A stretch of 64,000 nucleotides of DNA from Adiantum capillus-veneris. Its lineage: Eukaryota; Streptophyta; Polypodiopsida; Polypodiales; Pteridaceae. The notes beneath the pieces are model-generated. The model was not told where the DNA came from. It did no database searches and was given only the letters and a program-made list of their open reading frames with translations. The translations under genes were made by a program, and so were the position numbers. Positions 43,921 through 55,110 of the stretch are shown in pieces. Each line of letters starts with the position of its first letter. The first letter of the stretch is position 1. The stretch lies in contig CM043947.1 of NCBI GenBank assembly GCA_014529385.2, positions 122,739,391 to 122,803,390 of the forward strand, written 5' to 3'.

Positions 43921-46153
43921 GGACATCGACTAGGATGATCGTGGTCCTCCTGGAGGCCCAGAGCAAAATCGTTGGCTCAAGGAAAAACTACCTTGTCCTT
44001 GCGCCAAGTGCAAAAGGGCAATTCCTCGCTTGAGACGCATTGCTTTGGAGCACGTGGAGAACGAAGGGCTTTGGCATCCTCGGAAAAGCGCTCAGAGAGA
44101 TGATAGTACGACTCACCCGTCGCTTGAGGAGGTGCCCCATTGGTCTGTGTTCGGTGGTGGTGCACCGGCGCGCAAGGCCGAACGCGAACGACAGAGCAAG
44201 AATGCGCATCTTGGTGTGATTTAGAGGATGAGTATATGTTCAACATGTGTAATGAGTTACTAGCTCATGAGCGTGATGTGTGAGAAGAAGATTGTCAGCC
44301 CTGCACTAAACGGGTTGCCGATACGGAGGATAGATTGATGACGAGTGCTCGAACACCTTTTTACGACGGTGCACGGTATTCGGTGCTCCGAGCATCGTTG
44401 GAAGTACTCAACTTGCAAGAAAAATTTGGTTGGAGTAATGCAAGTGTCGATGCACTTCTTCTGTAACTATAGAATGTGGCTTTTATATACTCTCTCCCTC
44501 TCTCTTTATGGTGTTGTCTTCTAGGAATTATATTAATACGCATGTTGGTTGTAGTTTGATGGGAAAAATGTTGCCAGTTAATCACCACATGCCTCCAGAT
44601 CGTCGACGAGCTAGATCGTGTGTCACTGCACTTGGAATGGAGTATGAGCGCATCCATGCGTGCGTCAACGATTGCATGCTATACCGCAATGAGCATGCAC
44701 ATGCTACCTCATGTCCCGTGTGCGGGGAGGCACGATACAAAACAGGTTAGAGCGGGGCACACCTACCCCGCAAGGTATTAAGACATTTTCCATTAATTCC
44801 TCGCATCCAACACATGTTTAAAAGTAAGGTACACCACAAGACTCCACTCGACTACACCTTTTTTATGTACACAATAATTTCAACTAGCACTTAGTGCATC
44901 CTTGTGTGTTTTCTTGCAGATTTGTGAGATCCAAGGAAATCGAAATAGATGCTATCCTTGCTGCTCAAACGCTTGCAACAGAAACTGTGTGTGCCATTGA
45001 GGATGCATTTCCTCGATCCGTCCTTCTTAGTCAAATTCACCTCTTGGCTCACGTGGTGGAGGAGATAGCTATATGTGAAGTAGTGCACGCACGATAGATG
45101 TTCTTCTTAGAGAGGTTTTTAAAGACTCTCAAAGATTTTGTGCGGCTACACCCCAGTGCCTAGACACCTTGCATGTTTCCTAGATCTCATTAGTGCAGAG
45201 TGGATTCATGAGAGAATGACCGATGCAAAAGCGCATGGAGAAGACATCACCAACAAAGAATGGGAGTATGCACGAGACTGCGTACCAAAGGTAGAGTACT
45301 CATATAACTAAACCATATTGTCTCGCTATTTGTTGAAATTATCTTTAATATGTATTTGATAAATTAATATATTTTTCTATTTTGTAGTGCCTTTCCTTTA
45401 ACTCTATGTGGTCAAAGGGTCGTCACTTTCGTACACGCCACATTGACGAGCGTAGAACCACCATGGATTGTGCCATCATGGGCAACTTTGACACAAACGG
45501 TGATGAAGCCAAGTACTACAGAACTATTGGAATGATACTAAAGGTTAATTTTAGAACCTTTCATAGCTTCATCTTCGAGTGCAAGTGGTTTGCAAATGTT
45601 TCTAGACGACATGAGAATAGCCTCTACATGGTGGACTCTAGTGTGCATCACACAGTGAGGTATGACAATTTAGTTTTACCGCGCAATTGTGAGCAGGTGA
45701 GTGATATGTACCTTTTTTATTCTTATTTACTTGTTGTATCGTTAGTTATACCAATGTTACTCACTTTGAGCTTCTATTTTATAGGTCATCTATATCCCAG
45801 CAATACACCAATCAAAACTTTGGTTCGTAATTCCCGTAACACCTCGGGGGAGAATCATTTTTTCCACTAATGAAGTGGAGACTGTCTTCGACCCTCTTCC
45901 ACCTTCGACTTTGAATGAGGTGGAAACAGAGGAGAGGGAGGTCGAAGAATCAAGTCCGGCGGCAGCAAGTCTTAGCGAGGATGATTGTCATGATGATGAA
46001 GATAATGAGATGGAGGATGACGAACTCGAAGATGATGAAGCTGGCAATGCATCCACAAACGACAATTCCGTTTCTCTCTTTATTGATTTAGGAGCCATGG
46101 GTTTAGAATTGGATGATGCTTCATGTGGAGATCTTTTGGAAGATGATTCATAA
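43921..46153 (+). pseudogene. TNP2-like CACTA transposase gene lacking its catalytic core
   Basis: Exon-like pieces in order are: LPCPCAKCKRAIPRLRRIAL (43975-44045, transposase-associated domain), TPFYDGARYSVLRASLEVLN and KFGWSNASVDALLL (44355-44463), and MLPVNHHMPPDRRRARSC with GMEYERIHACVNDCMLYRNE and CPVCGEARYKTG (44568-44748). Then come HLPRKVLRHFPLIPRIQHMF (about 44758-44822), a DUF4218-like piece (FPRSVLLSQIHLLAHVVEEI, 44920-45120), and a DUF4216-like part (KYYRTIGMILKVNF, 45406-45696). The last joins by a clean GT-AG intron (45697-45784) to an exon ending in an acidic tail at 46153. The DDE transposase block expected between 44822 and 44920 is gone, so no active enzyme is possible. Confidence 0.85.
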
Positions 46154-46293
46154 ACATTTTGTAGTTATGAAGTTTTTTAATCGTGTAATCCATTCACCTC
46201 TCTCTCCCTCCTCTTTCTCTCTTTAGATTTGAGAATATGCTCAATTGTTAATCAATTGACAATGATTATTTTAGTCATAAACAAGGGTAATCT

Positions 46294-46424
46294 TAGGTTG
46301 GGTTCAGACGAGGCTGGAGGAAGAAATACTTTTTGCAGGTCTACCGCCACCTCGTCTAAACGGTGTTGGAGGAAGACGAGCGAAAAACAAAGCCAGGTGG
46401 CAAGAGGCCAATAGCTCTTCCGAT

Positions 46425-46459
<35 letters not shown>

Positions 46460-46580
46460 GCCCGAAGAAAAATGGCAGGCCCGGAGGAAGGTGATATCTA
46501 CTGCAACAAATAGGCTTTTTCCATGCAACTTAAACGCCCCTGTGGAAAGCATTTCCGTCGTAGCGCTGTACCGGGCCATA
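46294..46580 (+). mobile_element. TIR element (MITE-like) nested in the CACTA 3' region
   Basis: About 285 bp. Its ends form imperfect inverted repeats: GGTTGGGTTCAGACGAGG inward from the left, and GGCCCGGTACAGCGCTACG inward from the right, both continuing to a gaaat(g/a)ctt-like stretch. A G34 run (46425-46458) sits mid-element. The same element occurs inverted at 63302-63585 and diverged at 19585-19765. No protein is encoded; the superfamily is unassigned and target-site duplications are unclear. Confidence 0.7.
46425..46458 (+). repeat. Poly-G tract (about 34 G)
   Basis: G homopolymer between cttccgat and tgcccgaag inside the TIR element. The other copies have a C22 run and an interrupted C tract at the equivalent place. 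Confidence 0.85.
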
Positions 46581-46960
46581 TATCCCCCGCCTCCTTCTCC
46601 CCCCTCTTTCTCTTTCTCTCTCTAGCTCTCTCTTTCTTTCTCTTCATTTTTATAATTGAAATTATATACAATACTCTTTAATTTTTATTGAGAGGAGGGA
46701 AACACCAAAATTTGGAGGGGGGGGGGGGGAGAGTTAATCCAGAATTTGAAAGTTTAGGTGCTAAATTTGGGCAGTGGATATAACAATGGTAATGGACGCA
46801 ATAATGACCGCGGTAATAACATCGGATGTAGTCGCGGTAATACTTTAAACACACACAAAAAACCCCCCGCCCTCCTCTCTTGTTTCTCTCATTGAATTTA
46901 CACCTCTCTCTACAAAACGTGGTAAAACAACGCGGTAAACACTTGGATATTTTCATAGTG

Positions 46961-49600
46961 GATTTAAGTTTCTTTTAGTGTTGTTATCTGTTAATAGCAA
47001 CCAACAATCGTTTTAAACAATCCATCCTTAGTCTATCCTTGACAGAGTTGCGAGTGTGATAGCGGAAACTTAATTCATGAGGTAAGTACATGGGTTTTCC
47101 CGTGAGAGTTCAAAACCATAAGTGCCTTGCACATTCTGCAGTGGTAGTGATACATCATAACATGATGTCACTACGACTAAAATGGAAACAAATTTTTGAT
47201 CATACGAGTTTTCCAAACTTGTTTTCCCATGCCCTTGATGCCAAGTCAATGGACAGTATCTTAGCACGAAGATGAAGCCGTGCTTCATGTGAGACTAGTT
47301 GTCCTGCTATAACCAGTCGTCTTGTAATGCCAAGGAAGAAATAACTTGCAAACCATTAGGAAAAATATGAACCCTCTAGGGGGCCTTTGGGATTAAGGTT
47401 AATTAGAGGCCAGCCAATAGGAAGAGGGTGGTGGACACACTCTATACCGTCAAAAAAGTAGGGGGACAAGGTAGCCTCACACCTCTTAATGGCCTCTTAC
47501 CTAGTGAGAAGGTAAGGGAGGTGGCTAGGGGAAAGGGATTGGGGGCGAGGGGGGGAAGGGACCACTTTGACCTCTTTTCCCCCACTTTTTGGCCCGGATT
47601 TAAAAATACACTAAAAATTTCAAAATTTTTAAAAAAATTTCAATTTCAAGTTTTCCCTCCTTAAAAGGTCCCCTAACCTATTTTATGGTCAAAAAAAATG
47701 GTCAAAAAAGTTTTTTTGACCTCCAAAAGTCAAAAACGTGCACTAAAAATTTTCAAAACATCATTTTTCACCCTCCAAAGTCTTTTCAAACCTATTGTAT
47801 AACTAAAAAGTGATTTTCTCTCTCTACAAACCCTTTTCCAAGCTCTCCATGGCTGCAACAACCACATGCACCCCCTATAGTCCAGCTTATCTCTCTGCTA
47901 GCTTTCTCCCATCTTCATTGTAGCACCAAGCAAGCTTCTCCCCCATCTCTTTCCCTTGCCCACCACATAGTTTCACACCAAGCTAGCTCCTCTCCCTTTT
48001 CTCACCTCCATTACAATATGAAACAAGACTCTACTCCTTCTACTTTCATTCATTCGCATGTATATTGGCATAGTTATAACTCAAGATAGGGGAATGATTG
48101 AGTAGCTATAGCTCTAGGATGGTAGACCGTATAAAAACTATTCATATTGGTTTACCCCCATTGCATATCATTTGCATCTTTTATAGCATCATCAAAATGA
48201 CTAATTGCAATTTTGAGACCTAGTCAAAATTTGCATGTCCCAAGACTGCTCCCTTGGAAGATCCAATGATCAAACCCTCTTAGGAGCTGATTTTATATAC
48301 AATAAGGACTTCATATCCCAATTATGAGCTTGGACAGACTCAGTTTAGGATATGGACCATCACACCCTAAAAACCTAGAAACTACTAAGCTAGTTAGTAG
48401 TATGAGATGCTTGATTTGTGAATTGAGCATAAAAGTGATTACACCGAGTAATATTAAATAAAAACTGAAAATTGAACCTAAGTTTAATTCAATTTGATTG
48501 TGATGTACGATTGATGGTTATCTCAAGTTTAACAAGTCTCATAAGTAAACTCGCTTATAAGTGTTGAATTCTAGGTCAAGTATAGGGATTTGGACTCAAT
48601 CATTGGAGTCTTGATATGTTTATGTTGGATTGAGGATCAGTATGCCCATGAATTTTGTTTTGTGATGAGTATTAAGTCTCTCACTTTTTATATATTTAAA
48701 TATGTCAAAATACTTATGTTATGCTGCCAAATTTTATCAAAGATAAGTATTTTATGACGTAATTCTCAAGGAGCATGTGTCACTTGAGATATGGTCATGG
48801 GAAGCATATTGTGGAAAGTGGTTATGATGTAAACCAAGTTGTAGGATGGTATAGTCCTTGTGGTCGGCATGATGCTCAAGATAGGGTCATGATGGTGATG
48901 ATTTATATCTATCCATGCTAAAGCTTATGATGCAGGGAAATATGACCTTGAGACCATGCATTCTCCCAAGGCAATGTGTTGTCATTAATTGAGAAGCATG
49001 GTTACTAATCTTGGATGCATATAAAGAGAAATTGATAAAGAAGATAGCTTCCAAGACCTCATGCTTGGGGAGAGACAAACATGAAGTGTCACTATTGTTT
49101 GATCATGTGTTGTTTAAAGGATATGTTTTTTCTGATTGGTTTTGATAATAGACTCCTAGAAATGACCATGACCTTGACTATGCCTATGTCTTATCAAAGG
49201 AGATGCTTTTTAATATTATCTAAATGAGCAATGGAGCGAGTAATAAATGAGCTTTTGGTGCAGCATCTATTCGTGCTTAATGTAAAATTTTGAACAAACA
49301 GGCTACCTTGTTTTTCACAATGCAGGCTACCTTGTATGGGTAATGAGAGATCTGGCAACATTAATGAATGCAAGCAAGCTACCATGTATGGGCAAGGAGA
49401 GTCTTAGTAAGAGTTGCATTGTTGTATCGGGTTGCGGTAAGCGTTTGAAAAGGTGTGGATGCACCTAAACTCACTGGTAGGTCGTGATACCCTACCATCA
49501 CTGAATATCTGGGATCTTTTCAAAGCTTGGGATCATTGGAGAGAGTTGAAGCGGCCTCACTAGGGGTTTTGTTTCTTAAGGGATGGTGGAGATGCATCAG
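46961..49600. other. Gene-free region
   Basis: No convincing gene. It includes an A/T-rich stretch with inverted 'ggtcaaaaaa...ttttttgacc' words (47685-47725), a CT-rich patch near 47815-48010, and a short repeated 'ggctaccttgtatggg' phrase at 49300-49400. The right end adjoins the copia remnant, and part may be its LTR. Confidence 0.4.
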
Positions 49601-49619
49601 GCTCACTCTCTGTGAAGGG

Positions 49620-51012
49620 GTATTCCTCTTCAATGCCAGATGGGTGGTCCTGTGCAATGCGTTGTAGAAGATAATCAAGAGTAAGTCAAGGTAGAGACTT
49701 TCTAAAAAGATCTGCTAGGTTGTCCTCGGTAGAAAAATACTCCAGTCAAACTTTACCATTAGTAATCCACAAACCACAAGATTATGGGCCAATGCAATAG
49801 CACTCTTAAGAATCCGAGCAAAGTAGAATTGGAGATGTCACAAAGAATGGTCAAGATGGTCCAAAAGTTGCTGAATTCAAAGTGCTTTAGGACATACCGG
49901 TCAAGATAAGACTTGTACTCTGATTCAATCGATGAAATAGATGTCTTTTTCTAATTTTGTGACTTCCATGAATAATTACTAAATGAAACATGAAACAATA
50001 AGTAAAAATGTAACGTCAAGTATCCACACAAGCTTCCCAATCAGCATCAGTGTCGCCAACCAGAGAGCCTCCACCTAACTAATTGATACCATAATTAAGA
50101 GTACTACAAAGATAACAAAGAACTCGTAGGGCAGCTTGCCAATGGGAAGGATGAGGCTCAGTAGAAAACTGATTGAGTGCACCCATAGCATAGGGTAAAT
50201 CAGATCTAGTGTTAACCACATAGAGAAGAGAACCAATAAGTTGTCAATAATGAGTGGCATCGACCTCTAATGAATCATCATCCTTAGATAACTTGGCATT
50301 GGGATCCATAGGGCAGGTAAGAGTATAACAATCCTACACACCATATTGGTCAAACAACTATTGGGTATACTACTTTTGGCAAACAAACATATCACAATTA
50401 AATTGCCAAACTTCTAGTCCAAGAAAGCAGGGGAAGAGACCCAAATCATTCAAGGAGAAAGAAAGTTGAGTGTCAACCCAACTAAGAAGATCCAAGTGTG
50501 AACCTATCTTGATCAAACCATCCATATAAAATGCATCTCTAGAAGCTTTTTGAAAACCCAAAGAAAATAAAAAGTTGTCAATCTTTTGATACCGAGCTTG
50601 AGAAGCGAGTTGAAGATCATAGTGACCTTACGCAAAAAGAGAACATCATGCTCATGTCCTGGACAGTGAAACTTGGTTGTTGCTCATTAACTTTCTCCTC
50701 TAAAGAAGAAATATTTTCCCTCCTCTGCTATCGAAGGTGCTCAAATCTCTTCAAGTTGAGCCATCAAAGCGTAGTTCATCATTTGTTGAGTGCATCGAGT
50801 ACATGAAGAGGATTTTTGCTGAAGCTACAAATCAGGAAGGCCTAAATCTTGTAATAAAGTGCAAGCCCACTTAGGATGCGAAGGTCCAATGGAAGGTCAT
50901 GCATCATCAATAGTAGAGGTGGAAAGAGGATGATACATAGAGGTCACTGTAGTAGAGGGAGGAGTAGAAGCAAGTGGTGTGGTAGTCGATGAAGAAGACA
51001 TACTAGGTGTAG

Positions 51013-51054
<42 letters not shown>

Positions 51055-51960
51055 TCAAGAATATCAAATGGATCACTAGTGATAGAGAAAGCTTCAACAC
51101 CATTGAGAAAAAAATTAAACTCATCAAATCAAGCATCACAAGAGAGAACAATATCTCCAATTGAAGGATCCGAAAAATGGAAACCCTTCGATTAAAAAGC
51201 ATAACATGTAAAGATCATCTGTGTAGACTTTGCCTCTAAAGTATTCCCTCTTGAAAGTAGGAACACACACATAAGAAACACATCCAAAGACACGAAGATG
51301 AAAGACATTAGGTTTACATCAAGAGAAGACCTCTTCTGGAGTCTTACTGTCTACTGCCTTAGTGAGAGAAGGGTTGAGAATATAAATTGAAGTGGCTATA
51401 ACTTCACCCCAAAAGGTGGGATGAAGCTTATAATATTACAATAAAAACGATTCTCTCTCTCAACAAACCCTTTTGAGAAGGAGTGTAAGGAATGGTAGTT
51501 TGCCTTTGAATACTTTTAGAAGTAGAAATTCTCTTTTTTTTTTTTTTATGAGTCTTGAGAAATGAAACCTTTAATCTTGTTTGATTCTCCACTTGAGCAA
51601 TCCAAACCTTGAAGTTAGATAAAGCATCAGACTTCCTCGAAAGAAAACAAACCCAAGTTTTGCGAGAGAAATCATCCACAGGTAACATAGAATATTTAGA
51701 AGCACCAAGTGAGTCCACCCTCTAGTGGATCCGTTAGATCTGCATAAACCAACTCAAGAACACGAGTGGCTTGATCGGTAGCCTCCTCTGGAAAAAAGGC
51801 TTTGTGTTGCTTGCCTTTAGCATAAGAGGAGCATACATAGTGTAGATGGTGAAGCTGAGGGAGTCCAAGGACAATCTCCTTAGAGACAGCGGAGCACACA
51901 CAGATGCAAAATTGATTACAGCAAACAGCTCATAAAAAAACCGCCACAGCACCACAGACC
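49620..51960 (-). pseudogene. Ty1/copia pol remnant (GAG-pre-integrase, integrase, RT, RNase H)
   Basis: Reading 5' to 3' on the minus strand: YAKGKQHKAFFPEEA and TRVLELVYADLTDPL (51835-51730, pre-integrase zinc region), SMLPVDDFSRKTWVCFLSRK then NFKVWIAQVENQT (about 51685-51585, integrase core), a repeat-broken RT region (51200-50900), FSLNDLGLFPCFLGLEVWQF (about 50475-50415, late RT), then MDPNAKLSKDDDS and YRQLIGSLLYVVNTRSDLPY (about 50310-50190), and an eroded RNase H end with RTTHLALKRNTPSQ near 49640. Many stops and shifts. It is not clearly part of the copia gag at 16620-17400. It ends about 300 bp from the RCI2 stop codon. Confidence 0.85.
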
Positions 51961-52275
51961 CTGCTGACTACATCAAAACACCCACAAATTGGAAATTCAC
52001 TCTTGACAAACTTCATCCATTCGTTTCCTTAGTTTTACCACATTTTCTATGGAAGAAACTTCTCTTCATGCACCACACTGTAGGCAAACTCTTGAGAAAT
52101 CTTAAAATGTTTTGGTTTTTGGTTGTATGATGTATATACAGCATCAGTAATTGGAGAGGAGGATAGCAGCTAGGCAGACCGGACACCATACATCGAATGC
52201 ATGTTACCACAAAGCGGCAGCGGCACCACATGGTTCCCAAGGCAGCCAGCCAAAAGCGACAGACTCGCTTCATTC

Positions 52276-52536
52276 CTACCCGACCAGGACATAGATGGCG
52301 TATATGATGCCGGGGATATAACCCAAAATGGTGAGCAAAAGGCAAATCCAGAACACAATCTGCCAAAAACAAAAACAGAAGCAAAACAGAATTAGAAGGG
52401 AAGAAGTCGGAATGAAGCCATGCAAGGAGCAATAGTGGGTGGAAAAGAGGAATACGCCACAGCCGTAGCGGAGGAAGACGCCGAGGGGAGGAAGAATGAT
52501 GGCCAGCAGCACATCAATGAAAGTAGCATAACCCAT
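52276..52536 (-). CDS. RCI2: RCI2/PMP3 family plasma-membrane proteolipid (two exons)
   Basis: Exon 1 is 52536-52456 (27 codons) and exon 2 is 52359-52276 (27 codons plus TAG). They are joined by a 96-bp intron with GT and AG ends in phase 0. The 54-aa product starts MGYATFIDVLLAIILPPLGV, has the FLRYGCG hinge, and ends with IVFWICLLLTILGYIPGII and YAIYVLVG. This is the full UPF0057/Pmp3 pattern (family length about 52-57 aa) with two membrane helices, about residues 4-23 and 28-50. RCI2/LTI6 proteins sit in the plasma membrane and in other plants are linked to cold, salt and ion homeostasis. No lesion is seen. The 5' leader is GA-rich on the coding strand; no promoter motif was identified with confidence. 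A broken carboxypeptidase-like gene lies about 600 bp upstream. Confidence 0.96.
   Translation of the reverse strand: MGYATFIDVLLAIILPPLGVFLRYGCGVFLFSTHYCSLHGFIPTSSLLILFCFCFCFWQIVFWICLLLTILGYIPGIIYAIYVLVG
52360..52455 (-). other. Intron of the RCI2 gene
   Basis: A 96-bp intron with donor GTATTC and acceptor TTTTGGCAG on the minus strand. Removing it restores the uninterrupted Pmp3 domain. Reading through it gives a longer 86-codon frame, which is not the expected protein. Confidence 0.92.
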
Positions 52537-53137
52537 TTCTCTGCTTCTTTTGCTTAGCTCGGCTTCTGCTCTTTTTCTGTTGCTTCTTTCGCTGCTTCTT
52601 CTTCTTGTTCTTCTTCAACCTCGACTTTTAGGTGCCTGTTGTCTGTCGCTTCAATCGCGCAGAAAATTTCTTGCCGTTTTTGGTCTTGAACGCCCACTTA
52701 TGAAACAGCATGAAACCTTGCCTTGTCACGACCCTCCTTTTGCCACGCTTCCGCTTTCAATTTGACATGATTCTCCCATTGTGGATTGTTGTATGCGTTC
52801 CGACCACGGCATTGTCGCACCCCCAACCGCACATAGCTAGCCTTGTCTATAAGCGTCACGCGGTGGGCTCGAGAGATCAACAGCTGGAGATGGATCAGCC
52901 GTTGATCGGTCCCCAATGTAAATAACAAGGTGAGGGGTCACGAGGGCTTGCCAATGCAAAGAGCTCGCAAGATGGCAGCAGTGTTCCGGAAAATTCATTT
53001 TCACAAACATACAAAAATCCCTTCGAGACAAATCTGAACCGGAAATTTTACAATACTAACCAATATTTTTGCAAAATTACACTATTTTTCATGTATTTTA
53101 AGCGGAATTTTGTCCTTCTTGCCCTCCCCTCAACCGG

Positions 53138-53704
53138 CTACTTTGATTTTGCAACCGGCTCAAGGCTAAGCTCCTCGAATGCGCCATTTCCCACTGATGA
53201 GCAATCGGGCCCTGTGCAGCAAACAGTAGCAGTGTACACTCTCACCAATCAGCCAACTAATTCAGGGCGAGGGCGATTAGTCTTATTGTTGAATGCAAGG
53301 ATTAGTTTAATAGAGAAGATGTAACAGCCAATGAAAAGAGAAAGAAATACAGTGGAGAGAGAGAGAGAGAGTAATGAGAAACAACTCGACGCAAAACAGG
53401 TAGAGAGAGAGAGAGAGAGAGAGAGAGTACCCCCATTGAGCCAAAGGGTGAGCGGCTTGGAGAAGGGGTGCGACTGCGCCTCCACAAAGTAGTAGAAGAG
53501 AGCTCACCCTGCAGCGGCGTCTGTGACCACGTACCCCGCATACTGCTTGAAGCTCACTTGCATCGGCACATGCCCCGGCAAGCCCCCCTCGATCAGGTCC
53601 TCTTCCGCGGCCCCACTACAGCAGCCGCTCATCATACTCACCACTATACTAACCGCCACCAATACATCCATGGCCGCCCTCCACACTTCTCTCCAGCTCC
53701 TCAT
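53138..53704 (-). pseudogene. Serine carboxypeptidase-like gene, 5' fragment with nonsense mutation
   Basis: The first reading frame (ATG at 53704, or better 53671) gives a signal-peptide-like MDVLVAVSIVVSMMSGCCSG, then EEDLIEGGLPGHVPMQVSFK, QYAGYVVTD, and after an in-frame TGA at 53506-53504 continues ALFYYFVEAQSHPFSKPLTL and WLNGG. A GT donor at 53430 and AG acceptor at 53212 define a 219-bp intron full of (CT)n. Exon 2 gives GPDCSSVGNGAFEEL (family: GPGCSS) and stops at 53138. This is the N-terminus of a class II carboxypeptidase-like protein. The TGA replaces the usual Arg, and the catalytic Ser region (GESYAG) is absent, so it is a truncated pseudogene or exon-loss relic. Confidence 0.85.
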
Positions 53705-53812
53705 TCTCTAGCCCAGCTAATCGCCCTTGCTCAATCTATCAGCATGGCCAGCAGTAGCTCAAGCGGATAGACAGAAAAAGAGACAGCAGATAGTGCTCGC
53801 AAGTGTGGGCGC

Positions 53813-53815
<3 letters not shown>

Positions 53816-53900
<85 letters not shown>

Positions 53901-53921
53901 ACGAAGGAATGTTTATATCAG

Positions 53922-53991
<70 letters not shown>
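53816..53991. repeat. Paired (GT)n(GA)n compound microsatellites
   Basis: (GT)n at 53816-53847 with (GA)n at 53848-53896, then again (GT)n at 53924-53966 with (GA)n at 53967-53990. The same GT-to-GA transition appears twice, suggesting duplication of the compound tract. Confidence 0.93.
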
Positions 53992-53996
<5 letters not shown>

Positions 53997-54709
53997 TGGG
54001 AGGGGAGGGGGGGAGGGCTCGACAGGGAAAATCCAAACCTACACTCAAGATTTTCTACTCGATTACACTCTTTGTGCTTAAAAGTACTCGTGACTCGTGA
54101 ATCTGTGTGATTCCTTGTACAACACGGCACGCCATCATGGCCATGCACAATATAGCCCTGTCACAGTGTCGCCATCGTTTCTGTTGACTGGGACTCCATA
54201 GTACGTCTTCTACGACTATCTTGCCCAACTTCTTGCAAAAGCTCTCCACATGGACGACATCTGTGAAAGAACGCCCAATCGAGCCCAATACTAAGGCCTC
54301 TCTTTGAGCAGGCCAAAAAATTAACGGTCCTTAGCATTGCGTCGGTCCTTTGAATCCACAACCTCCCCCTCCACAGCTCAGAGCTCTATCCAGCTACGTT
54401 GCCGTGCGCTAATGAAAGCATTGCGCTTTTGCGCAATCCAATACCTGCTCCCCCTTGCTGCGTCGATTGGACGGCTCAAATCGTGCACCCCGACGTTCCC
54501 CTACCATAGATCTCTCGAGTGACACCCCGTGTCACTTATAGGACACCCCCCCCCCCTAAAGCATGGGTTCAATGGTCCCATATGTTCAGTCAAATCTGGT
54601 CATCCATTTTTTGGATGGTGAAAAAATGCGACAACGAGTGCTCGAATGCACAATCTGCCTTATGGAAATCGGATGGCTTACCATCGAGCTATCATACGCG
54701 ATTTGAAAA
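53992..54709. other. Unassigned region
   Basis: No coding sequence recognised. Around 54535-54560 there is a short C-run and a cgagtgacaccccgtgtcac near-palindrome (gtgacaccccgtgtcac). Confidence 0.4.
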
Positions 54710-55110
54710 TGGCTATAATAGTCTACATTTACATGTGACATTTTCTGTGCGTCCGAAATTTTAGTTTACATTGAGGTTCCTTTAGTTTACACTAGTGTGA
54801 CCGGCGGCCTTCGGCCACCTCTCTCTCTCTCTCTCTCTCTGAGTGCGCATTGTCCTCATTGTAGCCGGAAAGGCAAGGCCACACTATCGAATAAAGCAAA
54901 TTGCAACACGTGGCACTGGAAAACCAATCTCTTTAATATATAGTATAGATTTAGTGTACATTTATATTTTTGTGCTTCCGAGATTTTAGGTTACATTGAG
55001 TTTACATTGTGATTACTTTAGGTTTACATGTGGTTCACTTAGTGAACTCGATGCTTGCATAAAGGGTTAGTTTACATGTGGTTGACATATAAGTTTATAA
55101 TTTATTAGTT
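54710..55110 (+). repeat. Repeated TTTACAT-rich units around the mini-Helitron
   Basis: Two related units of about 70-80 bp ('tacatttacatgtgacatttt...tccgaaattttagtttaca' and 'tacatttatatttttgtgcttccgagattttaggttaca') flank 54792-54949, with further agtttacatgtgg copies at 55022 and 55069. They look like an old tandem or dispersed repeat into which the Helitron inserted. Confidence 0.6.
54792..54949 (-). mobile_element. 158-bp mini-Helitron, apparently complete
   Basis: On the minus strand it starts TCTATACTATATATTAAAG right after an A and ends CTAG right before a T. A stem ggtggcc/ggccgcc (loop gaa) lies seven bases before the CTAG. These are all the structural marks of a Helitron: TC start, hairpin, CTRR end, A/T insertion. 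It has no coding capacity and an internal (GA)n run (about 54820-54841). It would need Rep/helicase from an autonomous element elsewhere. Confidence 0.8.

Larger units (their letters stand above)
43500..46960 (+). mobile_element. CACTA (En/Spm-type) transposon, deletion derivative
   Basis: It encloses a TNP2-like gene (43921-46153). ATTACCGC-type motifs sit in opposite orientation at the two ends: two near 43523-43545 and three near 46805-46940. CACTA elements carry subterminal repeats bound by their accessory protein. The right end reads, inward on the minus strand, CACTATGAAAATATCC from 46960, an acceptable CACTA terminus. A matching left terminus was not found, so the left boundary is approximate. 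A TIR element is nested at 46294-46580. Confidence 0.75.

Noticed and set aside
52276-52536. Single 86-codon membrane protein across the RCI2 locus
   Set aside because: The middle 32 codons are the intron; removing GT...AG restores the exact family length and sequence pattern.
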